From Xiheibacterium sp038325765 (GTDB taxonomy: Bacteria; Myxococcota_A; Polyangia; Nannocystales; Nannocystaceae), in assembly GCA_038325765.1 (NCBI GenBank), contig JBBQJI010000003.1, positions 1 through 64,000 on the forward strand: a stretch of DNA of 64,000 nt. The letters are read 5' to 3'. Shown here piece by piece: positions 1-8,179 of the stretch. Position 1 is the stretch's first letter, and each line of letters begins with the position of its first letter. The notes beneath the pieces were generated by a model that was not told the DNA's origin, did not search any database, and worked only from the letters and a program-made list of their open reading frames with translations. The translations under genes were made by a program, and so were the position numbers.

Positions 1-5
1 GACAG

Positions 6-85
6 CGAATGGGAGGGGGAAGGTTCCGCCGGGCTCTGCCCGGTGGAAGGGGGACCGGGCCGGTCCCCCAGAAGGCCTGAGCCGG
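6..85 (+). repeat. Structured intergenic repeat, copy 1 (two hairpins)
   Basis: This element shares most of its length with 54494-54578. It begins CGAATGGGAG and ends TGAGCCGG. Hairpin 1 is at 24-48: arms TTCCGCCGGGC and GCCCGGTGGAA, with one G-T pair. Hairpin 2 is at 49-69: arms GGGGGACC (49-56) and GGTCCCCC (62-69), a perfect 8-bp stem. The element ends 46 bases before ddl. There is no T-run, so it is not a classical intrinsic terminator. It may be a REP-like element, an RNA structure or a mobile repeat; only the repetition and the pairing are seen directly. Confidence 0.75.
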
Positions 86-131
86 GCGTGCCGACTGGAT
101 CGGCCAGAGCAAATCGGCGACAACTCCGGCG

Positions 132-1190
132 ATGTCCCGCACGCGCGTCGCCCTGCTCTTCGGCGGTGTCTCCTCGGAGCACGAGATCTCCCTGCGCTCC
201 GCCGCCAGCGTGCTCGCGGCGATCGATCGCGACCGCTACGAGCCCGTGCTCGTCGGCATCGGCCGCGACGGCGTGTGGCGCACCGGGCCGCTCGACACTG
301 CGCTCGCGGCGATCGTCGCCGACGGCACCGTGGTGCCAGGCGTGCACGCGCTCGCCCCCGACGTGGTGTTCCCGGTGCTCCACGGCCCCCACGGCGAGGA
401 CGGCACCATGCAGGGCTTGCTCGAACTCGCCGGTGTGGCCTACGTCGGCTCGGGCGTGCTGGCCTCGGCGCTGTGCATGGACAAGCTCGCGCAGAAGCAC
501 CTGGTCGCGAGCGCGGCGCCCGAGATCCCGCTCGTGCCGTGGATGCCGGTCGATGGCCGGCGCGTGCGCGACCTCGCCTACGTCGCAGCGGTCGGCGCCG
601 AGATCCTCGCAGCCCTCGGACTGCCGTGCTTCGTGAAGCCGGCGAATCTCGGATCGTCGGTCGGCGTGTACAAGGTCGTCGACGCCCAGGGGCTCACCGC
701 AGCGCTGCGCGGCGCGGCGCAGTACGACCACACCGTCGTGGTCGAGCGCGGCATCGATGCCCGCGAGATCGAGATCGCCGTGCTCGGCGACGGCGGCCCC
801 GACACCTTGGTCTCGGCGCCCGGCGAGATCATCTTGCCGCCGGGACTCTGGTACGACTACGACACCAAGTACGTCAGCGACGTCGCATCACTGGCGATCC
901 CGGCGGCCTTCGACGACCCCGCGATCCCCGAGTCGATCGTCGCCTGTGCGCGCACGGCGTTCCGCGTGACCGGCTGCCACGGCCTCGCGCGCATCGACTT
1001 CCTGCTCGACCGGGCGACCGGGCGCGCCTACCTCAACGAGCTCAACACGATGCCCGGCTTCACGTCGATCAGCATGTATCCCAAGCTGATGGCCGACGCC
1101 GGTGTGCCCTACCCTGCGCTCATCGACAGGCTGTGCGCGCTGGCGTTGCAACGCCACGCCGAGCGCCGAGCGCTGCGCCACGACCTTTGA
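132..1190 (+). CDS. ddl: D-alanine--D-alanine ligase
   Basis: This enzyme joins two D-alanines using ATP, giving the dipeptide that MurF adds to the peptidoglycan precursor in the cytoplasm. The 352-residue protein has the family N-terminal signature LFGGVSSEHEISL (about residues 9-21), the ATP-grasp core with FVKPANLGSSVGV near residue 175, and the C-terminal NELNTMPGFTSISMYPKL segment that holds the Mg-binding Asn/Glu and the D-Ala site. Length is normal for the family. The ATG start puts the conserved beta strand right at the N-terminus. It is followed after 35 bases by trpS on the same strand. No clear Shine-Dalgarno sequence precedes it. The assignment is secure; the physiological A or B isotype cannot be told. 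Confidence 0.96.
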   Translation: MSRTRVALLFGGVSSEHEISLRSAASVLAAIDRDRYEPVLVGIGRDGVWRTGPLDTALAAIVADGTVVPGVHALAPDVVFPVLHGPHGEDGTMQGLLELAGVAYVGSGVLASALCMDKLAQKHLVASAAPEIPLVPWMPVDGRRVRDLAYVAAVGAEILAALGLPCFVKPANLGSSVGVYKVVDAQGLTAALRGAAQYDHTVVVERGIDAREIEIAVLGDGGPDTLVSAPGEIILPPGLWYDYDTKYVSDVASLAIPAAFDDPAIPESIVACARTAFRVTGCHGLARIDFLLDRATGRAYLNELNTMPGFTSISMYPKLMADAGVPYPALIDRLCALALQRHAERRALRHDL

Positions 1191-1225
1191 CCCCGCGGCG
1201 CACGCCGTGACAGGATCGGCCCACC

Positions 1226-2224
1226 GTGACCGAGCTTCCGCCCCGCATCCTCTCGGGCATCCAGCCCACCGGCGAGCTGCACCTGGGCAACTACTTCGGC
1301 GCGATCGTCCAGCACGTCGCGCTGCCGGACGAGTTCCCCGGCGAGTGCCTCTACTTCATCGCCGACTACCACGCGCTGACCACCGTGCGCGACGCCGACT
1401 TCCTGCGCGAGATGGTGCGGCACGTCGCCGTCACCTACCTGGCCTTGGGCCTCGATCCCGAGCGCGCGGTGATGTTCCGCCAGTCCGACGTGCCCGAGGT
1501 GTGCGAGCTGACGTGGTTGCTCATGTGCGTCACCGGCATGGGTCTCGTCGAGCGCGCCCACGCGTTCAAGGACAAGGTCGCCCACGGCTTCAAGCCGTCG
1601 ATGGGCCTGTTCTGCTACCCGGTGCTGATGGCCGCCGACATCTTGGCGTATGCCTCGTCGGTGGTGCCGGTGGGCAAGGATCAGGTGCAGCACATCGAGA
1701 TGGCCCAGGACATGGCCACCTACCTCAACGAGGCCACCGGCCAGCCGTTGCTGCGGCGCCCCGAGTGGCGGCTGTCGAAGGCGCCGTACGTGCCCGGCAT
1801 CGACGGCAAGAAGATGAGCAAGAGCTACGGCAACACGATCCCGATCTTCACGACGGGCAAGCCCCTGCGCAAGCTGCTGGGCAAGATCGTGACCGACTCG
1901 ACGGCGCTGGGCGACCCGCTGCCGACCGAGCACTGCAACGTGCTCGCGCTGCTCGATCTGTTCCTCGACGAGGGCGGCCGCGAAGAAGTCCGCACCTGGT
2001 ACCGCGCCGGCGCCCGCGACGGTGCGCCCTTCGGTTACGGCCACGCCAAGCAGTATCTCGCCGAGTGCATGGAGCGACACTTCGCCGACGCCCACGTCCG
2101 CCGCGCCCAGCTCCTCGGGGATCCGGGCCGGGTCGACGACATCTTGGCCCAAGGGGCAACGCGGGCGCGGGCGCTGGCCGGTGAGGTGCTCGCACGCTGC
2201 CGCGTGGCGTGCGGCCTGCGGTGA
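1226..2224 (+). CDS. trpS: Tryptophan--tRNA ligase
   Basis: This is a class I aminoacyl-tRNA synthetase that charges tRNA(Trp) in the cytoplasm. The 332-residue length is standard for bacterial TrpRS. The HIGH-like motif appears as PTGELHLGNYFGA near residue 14, and the KMSKS loop is intact at about residues 196-200 (GKKMSKSYGNT). The region around GKDQVQH is the usual dimer-interface and tRNA-binding strip. Start is GTG, directly before the first conserved strand (ILSGIQPTG). Its stop overlaps the next gene by four bases (GTGA), which suggests translational coupling to the acetyltransferase. Confidence 0.96.
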   Translation: MTELPPRILSGIQPTGELHLGNYFGAIVQHVALPDEFPGECLYFIADYHALTTVRDADFLREMVRHVAVTYLALGLDPERAVMFRQSDVPEVCELTWLLMCVTGMGLVERAHAFKDKVAHGFKPSMGLFCYPVLMAADILAYASSVVPVGKDQVQHIEMAQDMATYLNEATGQPLLRRPEWRLSKAPYVPGIDGKKMSKSYGNTIPIFTTGKPLRKLLGKIVTDSTALGDPLPTEHCNVLALLDLFLDEGGREEVRTWYRAGARDGAPFGYGHAKQYLAECMERHFADAHVRRAQLLGDPGRVDDILAQGATRARALAGEVLARCRVACGLR

Positions 2225-3087
2225 GCTGGCGGGTCGTCTCCGCCGCGTCCATCGGCGCGCTCGCGGCCCTGCAGCCCCTCGCCGAGCAGGTGTTCGGCGC
2301 CGCCGCTCGGCACCCGACATGGTTTCGCCGCAAGCTCGTGCGCGAGTGCATCGATCCAGCGCTCAGCCAGGTCGCGATCCGCGACGACGCGCCGCCCGGA
2401 GATCCACGGGGATGGATCGGCTACATCCTGGTCGGTCGGCCGCCGTCGGGTCTGCCCGGGGCCCGGGCCGCGGGCGCCGGCGTGCTCGCGCCATGGCGAC
2501 GTCGCGGTGTGGGCACGGCCCTGCTCGACGCCGCTGCGACCGACGCTGCAGCCCACGGCGCCCGGATCCTCGAGCTGTCGGCCCAGCGCGAGCTCGAGTC
2601 CTTCTATGTCGACCGGGCGTTCGCGGTGCAGCAGCGCGTCACCACGTTGCTGTCCTTCGCGCGCGGTCCGGGGCTCGGCGCAACCGCGGCCGGGCTCGAC
2701 GCGGACGACGGCCGGATCGAGCTCCACGGATTCCTGCCCGAGGCGTGGTCACGCTCGCCGCCCGACGAACGCTCCGTCGTGCGCACGACGGTGCCCGGGG
2801 TGGTGCACTGGCTGTGCCGCGAGGCCCAGGCCATCGCGGTCCATCGCACCACGATCGCGCGGGCCGCAGCGGGTACCGACGCGGCGTGCCGCTCCTTCGC
2901 CGCGCTGCTCGAGGCGATGCCGAGCCCCACGCCAGTGCTCGCGCTCGCGATGCCAGAGGTGAGTTCGATCACTGCTTCGTTGCGCGATGCGGGATGGACC
3001 GACATCCAGCGCAGCACCGTCGTGCACCGCCGCCTCTGCGCTCATCCGCCCGGCTCCGCTGGACAGCCCGCGGTGGGCCGCCGATGA
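2221..3087 (+). CDS. GNAT-family N-acetyltransferase
   Basis: This is a likely acetyl-CoA-dependent acyltransferase of unknown substrate. The acetyl-CoA binding motif is visible as VLAPWRRRGVGTALLDAA (about residues 85-102), with the R-R-G-V-G pyrophosphate loop. A second, diverged half follows, with no recognisable catalytic signature; the length of about 288 residues suggests a duplicated or extended GNAT. I chose the GTG at 2221, which overlaps the trpS stop as GTGA; an in-frame GTG at 2209 would give four more residues. Co-translation with trpS is evident, but a functional link is not. Confidence 0.75.
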   Translation: MSWRVVSAASIGALAALQPLAEQVFGAAARHPTWFRRKLVRECIDPALSQVAIRDDAPPGDPRGWIGYILVGRPPSGLPGARAAGAGVLAPWRRRGVGTALLDAAATDAAAHGARILELSAQRELESFYVDRAFAVQQRVTTLLSFARGPGLGATAAGLDADDGRIELHGFLPEAWSRSPPDERSVVRTTVPGVVHWLCREAQAIAVHRTTIARAAAGTDAACRSFAALLEAMPSPTPVLALAMPEVSSITASLRDAGWTDIQRSTVVHRRLCAHPPGSAGQPAVGRR

Positions 3088-3130
3088 TGCGCGACTGAAG
3101 GGCGCTGCGATTCGCCGCGCGCGGGCCACC

Positions 3131-3991
3131 ATGCCGAACTCCACGATCAAGCTCGTCCTCAGCTTCAGCCTCAGCCTCGCAGCCTGCAGTGACGACGGCC
3201 TCCAGGGCTCGGGCGCCGAGTCGGAGAGCAGCGGCGGCGAGACCAACGCAGACGCGACCGCCTCCGCGACGATGGGCATGAGCTCGACATCGGCGTCGAC
3301 CGGCACCACCAGCGCCACGACCGCGTCCGAGTCGGACACCGCCGATGAGTCCGACAGTGGCGGCTTCATCAACCCCGACTCCGAGGATTCCGGCCCGACG
3401 GCGCCAGGACCAAACGGCGCCCAGTGCAGCGCGAACGACGAGTGCGAGTCGATGTTCTGCTACACGATCCCGATGCTCGGCGGCGTCTGCTCCGAGTGTC
3501 TCGCCGACGCCGATTGTGAGATGGGCACCTGCGCCATCGATGCGGCGGCGATGTACGCGGTGTGCACCGACGGCTCGCTCGGCAACATGTGCGACTCGGA
3601 CGAGGGCTGCATGGGCGCGCTGGTGTGCACCGAGCTCATCGACACCGGCGGCCTCTTCAACGCCAGCTTCTGCTCGGACTGCGGGCCGTCGGCGCCGTGT
3701 GCCGGCGATGGGATCTGCTCGCCGGTCTACGACGCCGCCGCCTTCTCCGGCCACCTCACCTGCGTGGCCCCCGGCTCGGTGCCCAACGACGGCGGCTGCC
3801 CCCTCGTGGACGGCGTGGGCGACGATGCCGCCTGCACGTCTATGCGCTGCGGCGTCGCCGACGTGTTCATGGGCTTCGTCCAGCTCGGGGTGTGCGGCGA
3901 GTGCAACGGCGACGACGACTGCGTCGCGCCGGCGACCTGCACCCCGGCGTCCGCGGGCAATGGCGGCCTCATGGGCGCGAGCTGCCAGTGA
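3131..3991 (+). CDS. Cys-rich predicted lipoprotein
   Basis: The protein has a short signal sequence ending in the lipobox SLAAC (Cys about residue 18). A low-complexity Ser/Thr/Glu/Asp-rich linker follows to about residue 90, then a Cys-rich globular part. That part holds repeated short modules of the form C-x5-C-x3-C, for example QCSANDECESMFC and DADCEMGTC. Such linker-plus-Cys modules are common in secreted proteins of Nannocystis-like myxobacteria. It should be an outer-membrane or surface lipoprotein, with disulfides forming in the periplasm. No enzyme signature is visible. The ATG at 3131 gives a compact signal peptide; upstream in-frame codons only add charged sequence. Confidence 0.72.
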   Translation: MPNSTIKLVLSFSLSLAACSDDGLQGSGAESESSGGETNADATASATMGMSSTSASTGTTSATTASESDTADESDSGGFINPDSEDSGPTAPGPNGAQCSANDECESMFCYTIPMLGGVCSECLADADCEMGTCAIDAAAMYAVCTDGSLGNMCDSDEGCMGALVCTELIDTGGLFNASFCSDCGPSAPCAGDGICSPVYDAAAFSGHLTCVAPGSVPNDGGCPLVDGVGDDAACTSMRCGVADVFMGFVQLGVCGECNGDDDCVAPATCTPASAGNGGLMGASCQ

Positions 3992-4055
3992 CGGGCGCCG
4001 AGGTGCCGATGACGGCCGCGCGCCGCCCGTGATGGGCGCGCGCCGGCAATGGCGG

Positions 4056-4061
4056 TACCAT
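4056..4061 (+). promoter_or_regulatory. TAnnnT -10 element (TACCAT)
   Basis: This hexamer lies 8 bases before the ATG at 4070, with no Shine-Dalgarno sequence between. It is part of the recurrent TAnnnT series and predicts a transcript that begins at or just before the start codon. Confidence 0.5.
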
Positions 4062-4069
4062 CCCCACCG

Positions 4070-4819
4070 ATGACACCGCTCCGGATCGCCGCGATCGCGC
4101 TGCCCCTGATCTTCGTCGGTTGCGACGAGCAACCCGCCCCCGCCGCGAAGGCCGAGCCCGCTGCCAAGGCCGCGCCCGCTGCCAACGCCGCGGCCGAGCC
4201 CCGTGCCCACGGCGACGACGCCAAGTCGCCGGCGAATCCCCACGGCGACGCCAAGGCGCCGACCGATCCCCACGCCGGTCCGATGGCCGGCGGCACACCG
4301 GCAGCTCCCAAGGGACCGCCGCGCGACATCACGCCGTCGGGCGAGCTGCGCACCGAGAAGGCGGCGGAGCTCAGCTTCGGCGTGCCCAGCGAGTGGGAGA
4401 CGCTCGCGGTGAAGAGCCCGATGCGCGTCGCCCAGTTCGTCGTGCCCGGTCCGGGCGGCGACGCCGAGATGGTGGTGTTCCGCTTCGCCGGTGGCGCCGG
4501 TGGCATCGATGCCAACATCGCGCGGTGGAAGGGGCAGTTCGTCGCGCCCGAGGGCAAGACCGTCGACGATCTCACCAAGACGACCAACTTCGAGGCCGGC
4601 GCGCTGAAGGTGACGCTCGTCGACATCAGCGGCCGCTACAACGCGCCAGCGATGCCTGGCGGCCCCGAGATGGTCGACGCCACCGATCAGCGGATGATCG
4701 CGGCGATCATCGAGGGCGCGGGCGACCCGTTCTTCTTCAAGCTGCTCGGCGCCGAGAAGACCATCGCGCTGTGGGCCAAGCCGTTCGAGGACGGACTGCG
4801 CGCCGCCAAAACCGGCTGA
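4070..4819 (+). CDS. Predicted lipoprotein, Ala/Pro-rich linker
   Basis: This 249-residue protein has a lipobox LIFVGC (Cys about 17). An Ala/Lys/Pro- and His/Asp-rich linker follows to about residue 85, then a compact domain with the pattern SPMRVAQFVVPG, GGDAEMVVFRF, NIARWKGQF and PFFFKLLGAEKT. The same pattern (a Trp-rich surface protein with an F-x-K-L-x-G motif) recurs in lipoproteins of Planctomycetes and myxobacteria that I know only as uncharacterised. The start was placed at the ATG nearest the hydrophobic core, which also lies 8 bases after a TACCAT element. It converges with the Cys-rich lipoprotein gene 10 bases away on the other strand. Confidence 0.65.
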   Translation: MTPLRIAAIALPLIFVGCDEQPAPAAKAEPAAKAAPAANAAAEPRAHGDDAKSPANPHGDAKAPTDPHAGPMAGGTPAAPKGPPRDITPSGELRTEKAAELSFGVPSEWETLAVKSPMRVAQFVVPGPGGDAEMVVFRFAGGAGGIDANIARWKGQFVAPEGKTVDDLTKTTNFEAGALKVTLVDISGRYNAPAMPGGPEMVDATDQRMIAAIIEGAGDPFFFKLLGAEKTIALWAKPFEDGLRAAKTG

Positions 4820-4829
4820 TTCGGCCGGA

Positions 4830-5453
4830 TCAGCACGCGCTGCAGTCGGCGCACGCGTCGCTGGCCTGCTCGCACTGCCGCTCGGCGTTCCAGCACACGT
4901 CGGCGTAGCGGGCGTCGCCCTCGTGGTGTTTCGCCAGCGTGCAGATGCGCTGGGCCAGATCACAGGCGACGCCCGCGAGGGCGCAGATGCGATCGCAGCC
5001 CGAAGCTTCATCGGAGGCGGCGCCCACCGGCTCCGGGGAGGGTTCTGCCGTTGTGCGGGCAGTGGCCGTTGGAGCGGTGCTCGGCGAGGGCGCAGCGGAC
5101 TTCGGGGCCACCGGGGTCTTCGGGGTCGGCGCGTCATCGAGGTCGGTCGCCGACTCGGACGATTTCTCATCGGCGCCGTCGCGGATCTCGTCGCGCTCGC
5201 GCTTCGTCGGTGCGTCAGGCTTCTCCCCGTCGCGCGATCGCGAGGTGTCGACACCGAGGGCGGCCAGCGATGCTGCGTTCTGGGCGAGGGCTGCGGACAC
5301 CGCCGCGAGCTCGCCCGCGGCCGCGCCCAGCTCGGGCGCCAGGGGATGGGGCGCCGCGGTCGCAGCCGCCGACTCGGGCGCCCGCTTGGCGCAGCCCGAC
5401 GCGAGCAGACCGGTCGCGAGCGCGCCGGCCAGGAGCAGCGTCGTCGCCCTCAC
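4830..5453 (-). CDS. Predicted lipoprotein with C-terminal Cys motif
   Basis: This 207-residue lipoprotein has the lipobox LLASGC (Cys about 21). A long Ala/Pro/Thr/Asp-rich segment leads to a C-terminal helical module with eight cysteines, including CDRICALAGVACDLAQRIC and the terminal CADCSAC. The spacing suggests a disulfide-stabilised helical hairpin. The GTG start overlaps the stop of the upstream TPR-like gene by four bases, so it is the last gene of a four-gene run headed by an ECF sigma factor. It may be an envelope sensor or target of that regulon; this is inferred only from position. Confidence 0.7.
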   Translation of the reverse strand: MRATTLLLAGALATGLLASGCAKRAPESAAATAAPHPLAPELGAAAGELAAVSAALAQNAASLAALGVDTSRSRDGEKPDAPTKRERDEIRDGADEKSSESATDLDDAPTPKTPVAPKSAAPSPSTAPTATARTTAEPSPEPVGAASDEASGCDRICALAGVACDLAQRICTLAKHHEGDARYADVCWNAERQCEQASDACADCSAC

Positions 5454-6034
5454 GGCGCCTCGCCCAACTCGCGATCGAGCAGCTCGCGATCGAGCAACGC
5501 GCGATTCATGCCGAGCGCCTCTTCGTAGGCGCCCAGCGCCTCGTCGTCGCGACCGCGGCCCTCGAGCGCCTCGCCGCGCAGCGCCACGAGCCTGGCGGTG
5601 AAGGGGTTGGTCTCGACCTCGCGGTACGATCCAGAGAGCCCCTGATCGATGATCTGCAGCAGCGCATCGTCGCCCACGGGATCGATGTCGGGGAAGTCGA
5701 GCCGCAGCCGCACCAGTCGGCCGTACACGTCGTGGCGCAGCTGCTCGCCGATGTCGCCACCGTCCTCACGCGCAGGCCACGGCTGCCGACGAAGGGCCTC
5801 GAGCGCCGCGATCGCACCGGCCTCGTCGCCGCGCTCGAGCAGCAGATCGACGCGACGATGCTCGACCTCGACCATCTGGGCGAGGGCGACCAGCGCCTCG
5901 GGCCGCGCCGCTGCGAGGCGCCCCGCCTGGGCCAAGCCGACGAGCATCGAGCCGCCGCCGAGAACGAAGCCCAGCGCCAGCGTGAGCCACCGTGCCGTCG
6001 CCGGGCTCGCGAGCGTGCGCGCGCCGCTGGTCAT
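5450..6034 (-). CDS. Membrane-anchored TPR-like protein
   Basis: This is a 194-residue protein with one N-terminal membrane helix (WLTLALGFVLGGGSMLVGLA, about residues 16-35). A helical region follows with tetratricopeptide-like pairs, e.g. LLLERGDEAGAIAALEALRR and the final repeat LRGEALEGRGRDDEALGAYE near residue 165. I infer a scaffold role in the periplasm or at the membrane. Start (ATGA) and stop (GTGA) both overlap neighbouring genes, so it is translationally coupled between the anti-sigma-like gene and the Cys-rich lipoprotein. No catalytic signature is seen. Confidence 0.65.
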   Translation of the reverse strand: MTSGARTLASPATARWLTLALGFVLGGGSMLVGLAQAGRLAAARPEALVALAQMVEVEHRRVDLLLERGDEAGAIAALEALRRQPWPAREDGGDIGEQLRHDVYGRLVRLRLDFPDIDPVGDDALLQIIDQGLSGSYREVETNPFTARLVALRGEALEGRGRDDEALGAYEEALGMNRALLDRELLDRELGEAP

Positions 6035-6552
6035 GGCGCACCTCCGATCGTCTCGGCGTCCTGCGCCATCGCCAGCAGCGTCCCGCGCATGCTGCCGCGC
6101 GACGTGTCGACGCTGCGGGCGACGTCGGCCCGTGCCGCGGGGGCGAGCATCGCGAACTGGCCCTCGAGCTGGACGGCTATCGCCTGACCGGGCGCCGCGG
6201 CGAGAGGCGACGTCGGCGGCGGCCGTCCGGGTTGCAGCATCACCACCAGCACGACCGCCGACGCGGCCGCGAGCGCCGGTGCGCCCCACACCCACGCGCG
6301 GCGACGCCACCACGGGATCGGCGTGAGCGCGCCATCGATCTCGCGCCACACCGCGTCGCGCCGCGCCTCCCCGAGTTCGGCCGGCGCACCCGCGTGCAGC
6401 AACAGCCGCGCGACGGCGAGCTCGGGCTCGACGCTGCCCGACGCACCCGATTCCGGATCGGATTCCATGCCGGCCCGCAGCACGTCCTCCCAGGCGGGAT
6501 CGGTCACCGACCCGCCGTGGGCCTGTCGTACGTCGCGTTCGTTGCCGGTCAT
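6031..6552 (-). CDS. Anti-sigma-factor-like membrane protein
   Basis: This 173-residue protein has an acidic cytoplasmic part (residues 1-75), one membrane helix (GAPALAAASAVVLVVML, near 90-106) and a periplasmic tail. The arrangement, directly behind an ECF sigma gene, is that of a membrane anti-sigma factor. No H-x3-C-x2-C zinc motif is present, so the assignment rests on topology and context. The ATG at 6552 has a GGAAG element about 8 bases upstream. Its stop overlaps the next gene as ATGA. The tail (AMLAPAARADVARSV) resembles the helical region of periplasmic sensor domains, but weakly. Confidence 0.55.
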   Translation of the reverse strand: MTGNERDVRQAHGGSVTDPAWEDVLRAGMESDPESGASGSVEPELAVARLLLHAGAPAELGEARRDAVWREIDGALTPIPWWRRRAWVWGAPALAAASAVVLVVMLQPGRPPPTSPLAAAPGQAIAVQLEGQFAMLAPAARADVARSVDTSRGSMRGTLLAMAQDAETIGGAP

Positions 6553-6637
6553 GGTCGAGACTTCCGTGCGTCCATCGCCCCGAACGCCACCCATGCGGGG
6601 CAGCTTACGCCGGGGTCACGGCGGGGTTGGTCGGCCG

Positions 6638-7234
6638 TCATGGTTCACCTCGCAAGGGTACGCCCTGCTTCTCACAGGCCTGCCGGAACGCCCGACAGGC
6701 GCGGAACAACAGCACATCCAGCGTACCGATCTTGACCTCCAGGGCGGCGGCGCACTCGTCGCGAGAGCGCCCTTGCAGCAGACGCAGGCGCAGGACCTCG
6801 GCATAGCGCGGGTTCATGCCGCCGAGTACGCCGTCGATCCGCGCGCGCAGCTGCTCGCGCGCGATTTCCTCTTCGGTCGGATCGCTGGCCTCTTCGACGA
6901 GGACGTCGACGTGCTCGGCGAACGCACCCCGCAGCCGCTGCCTGCGACCGGAGGCGCGCAGCAGATCACGGGCCTTGTTCTTCGCGAGGACCTTGAGCCA
7001 GGGATACATCCCCGGCTCCTTCCACTGGTAGCTCGGCAGGGCGCCGAACGCCGCCAAGAAGGTGTCACGCAGGCAGTCCTCGGCGTCGTCGCGGCAGCCG
7101 AGCATCGGCACGATCACATAGGCGAAGATCGCCCGCGCGTACGCGCGGTACAGCTGCTCGAACGCCCGGCGGTCGCCCCCCTGTGCGCGCTGGACCAGCG
7201 CGCGCTCGTCTGCGAGGGCATCGGGCCGGGTCAC
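6638..7234 (-). CDS. ECF-type sigma-70 family sigma factor
   Basis: This protein redirects RNA polymerase to a small regulon. Region 2 is clear: FEQLYRAYARAIFAYV, then the DDAEDCLRDTFLAAF helix for core binding, and WLKVLAKNKARDLLR for -10 recognition (about residues 25-100). Region 4 follows with YAEVLRLRLLQGRSRDECAAAL and a recognition helix ending LFRACRAFRQACE (about 145-190). Length 198 is typical of ECF factors. The GTG at 7234 sits 8 bases after a TACCCT element on this strand. An ATG at 7276 would add 14 residues but would run past the diverging gene. It heads the run of genes down to 4830. Confidence 0.9.
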   Translation of the reverse strand: MTRPDALADERALVQRAQGGDRRAFEQLYRAYARAIFAYVIVPMLGCRDDAEDCLRDTFLAAFGALPSYQWKEPGMYPWLKVLAKNKARDLLRASGRRQRLRGAFAEHVDVLVEEASDPTEEEIAREQLRARIDGVLGGMNPRYAEVLRLRLLQGRSRDECAAALEVKIGTLDVLLFRACRAFRQACEKQGVPLRGEP

Positions 7235-7242
7235 CGCGGCGC

Positions 7243-7248
7243 AGGGTA
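7243..7248 (-). promoter_or_regulatory. TAnnnT -10 element (TACCCT) for sigma factor
   Basis: The hexamer is 8 bases upstream of the GTG at 7234. It is embedded in AGGGTACCGT, where the other strand reads TACCGT, so two diverging elements may overlap here. Confidence 0.5.
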
Positions 7249-7270
7249 CCGTGGCGGCTGCGCCGACGGC

Positions 7271-7276
7271 TACCAT
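7271..7276 (+). promoter_or_regulatory. TAnnnT -10 element (TACCAT)
   Basis: The hexamer ends 7 bases before the GTG at 7284 and overlaps the alternative ATG at 7275. If it is used, the ATG cannot be the translated start. Confidence 0.45.
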
Positions 7277-7283
7277 GCCCGCC

Positions 7284-8027
7284 GTGCCTCGCCTCGACGT
7301 CCTGCTCGCGCGCAACCTCGGGCTCTCACGGAGCGTCGTGGCCCGGCTGCTGGGCGCGGGCCGGGTCTGCGACGAGGCCGGCCGGCGCCTCGACGATGGC
7401 CGGACCACCTTCGAGCCCGCCGCGCTGCCGTACGCGCTGCGGCTCGACGGGCAGGTGGTGGTGCTGCGGGCCCGCATGGATCTGCTGCAGCACAAGCCCC
7501 TGGACCACGTGACCGCGCTGCGTGACGTCCGGCATGCCACCGCCTACGATCTGCTCGCCGACGCGCCGCTGCGGGCCGACCTGCGCGCAGTTGGGCGCCT
7601 CGACATCGACTCCACGGGCCTCTTGCTATGGACCACCGACGGCGCGCTCCTGCATCGGCTCACCCACCCACGCCAAGGCGTACCGCGCACGTACCACGTC
7701 GCGCTCGGCGGGCCATGGTCGCCGCCACCCGCCGACTTCGCGCTCACCGATGGCCACGTGCCCACGTTCGTCGCGCTCGAGGCACGCGCCGCAGAGCAGA
7801 TGCACCCAGGCCTGGTCGCGCCCCCGAACACCCGCACGTACGCGACCATCACGTTGACCTCGGGTCGATTCCACGAGGTGCGACGGATCTTCGCCGAGCT
7901 CGACACGTTGGTGCTCGGCCTGTGCCGCGTGCGCTACGGCGCCGTCGCCTTGCCACCGGAGCTCGCGGCCGGGGCGTGGCTGCCGTTCGATCCCGCCGCA
8001 GTGGTCGCCGCCGCGGACGTGGGGTGA
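7284..8027 (+). CDS. RsuA/RluB-family rRNA pseudouridine synthase
   Basis: This enzyme isomerises a uridine in ribosomal RNA to pseudouridine. An N-terminal S4-like RNA-binding domain (about residues 1-60: LDVLLARNLGLSRSVVARLL) is followed by the catalytic domain. The family signature GRLDIDSTGLLLWTTDG (near residue 109) holds the catalytic Asp. Further conserved blocks are LTHPRQGVPRTYHV and the C-terminal ITLTSGRFHEVRRIF. Length, about 247, fits RsuA. Which uridine is modified (16S 516 or 23S 2605) cannot be told. Start options are the ATG at 7275 and the GTG at 7284; I favour 7284 because a TACCAT element covers the ATG. Confidence 0.88.
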   Translation: MPRLDVLLARNLGLSRSVVARLLGAGRVCDEAGRRLDDGRTTFEPAALPYALRLDGQVVVLRARMDLLQHKPLDHVTALRDVRHATAYDLLADAPLRADLRAVGRLDIDSTGLLLWTTDGALLHRLTHPRQGVPRTYHVALGGPWSPPPADFALTDGHVPTFVALEARAAEQMHPGLVAPPNTRTYATITLTSGRFHEVRRIFAELDTLVLGLCRVRYGAVALPPELAAGAWLPFDPAAVVAAADVG

Positions 8028-8179
8028 GCTTCGGGCGCTTCGCGGGCGCGCCGCGATCGCAGCGCGGCAGGCCCGAGGCGGGCCATCGCCGCCCCTCACC
8101 CGTCCCGAGCTCGGCCGGATTTCGCCCCCGCGGACGCACGGCTCAAGTTGGAACGCCGAGCACGCGATGGGGCCTACGA

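Noticed and set aside
8130..8179. TTGGAACGCC before the lipoprotein gene as a sigma-54 element
   Set aside because: The GC at -12 is not at the right distance and TTGC is missing.
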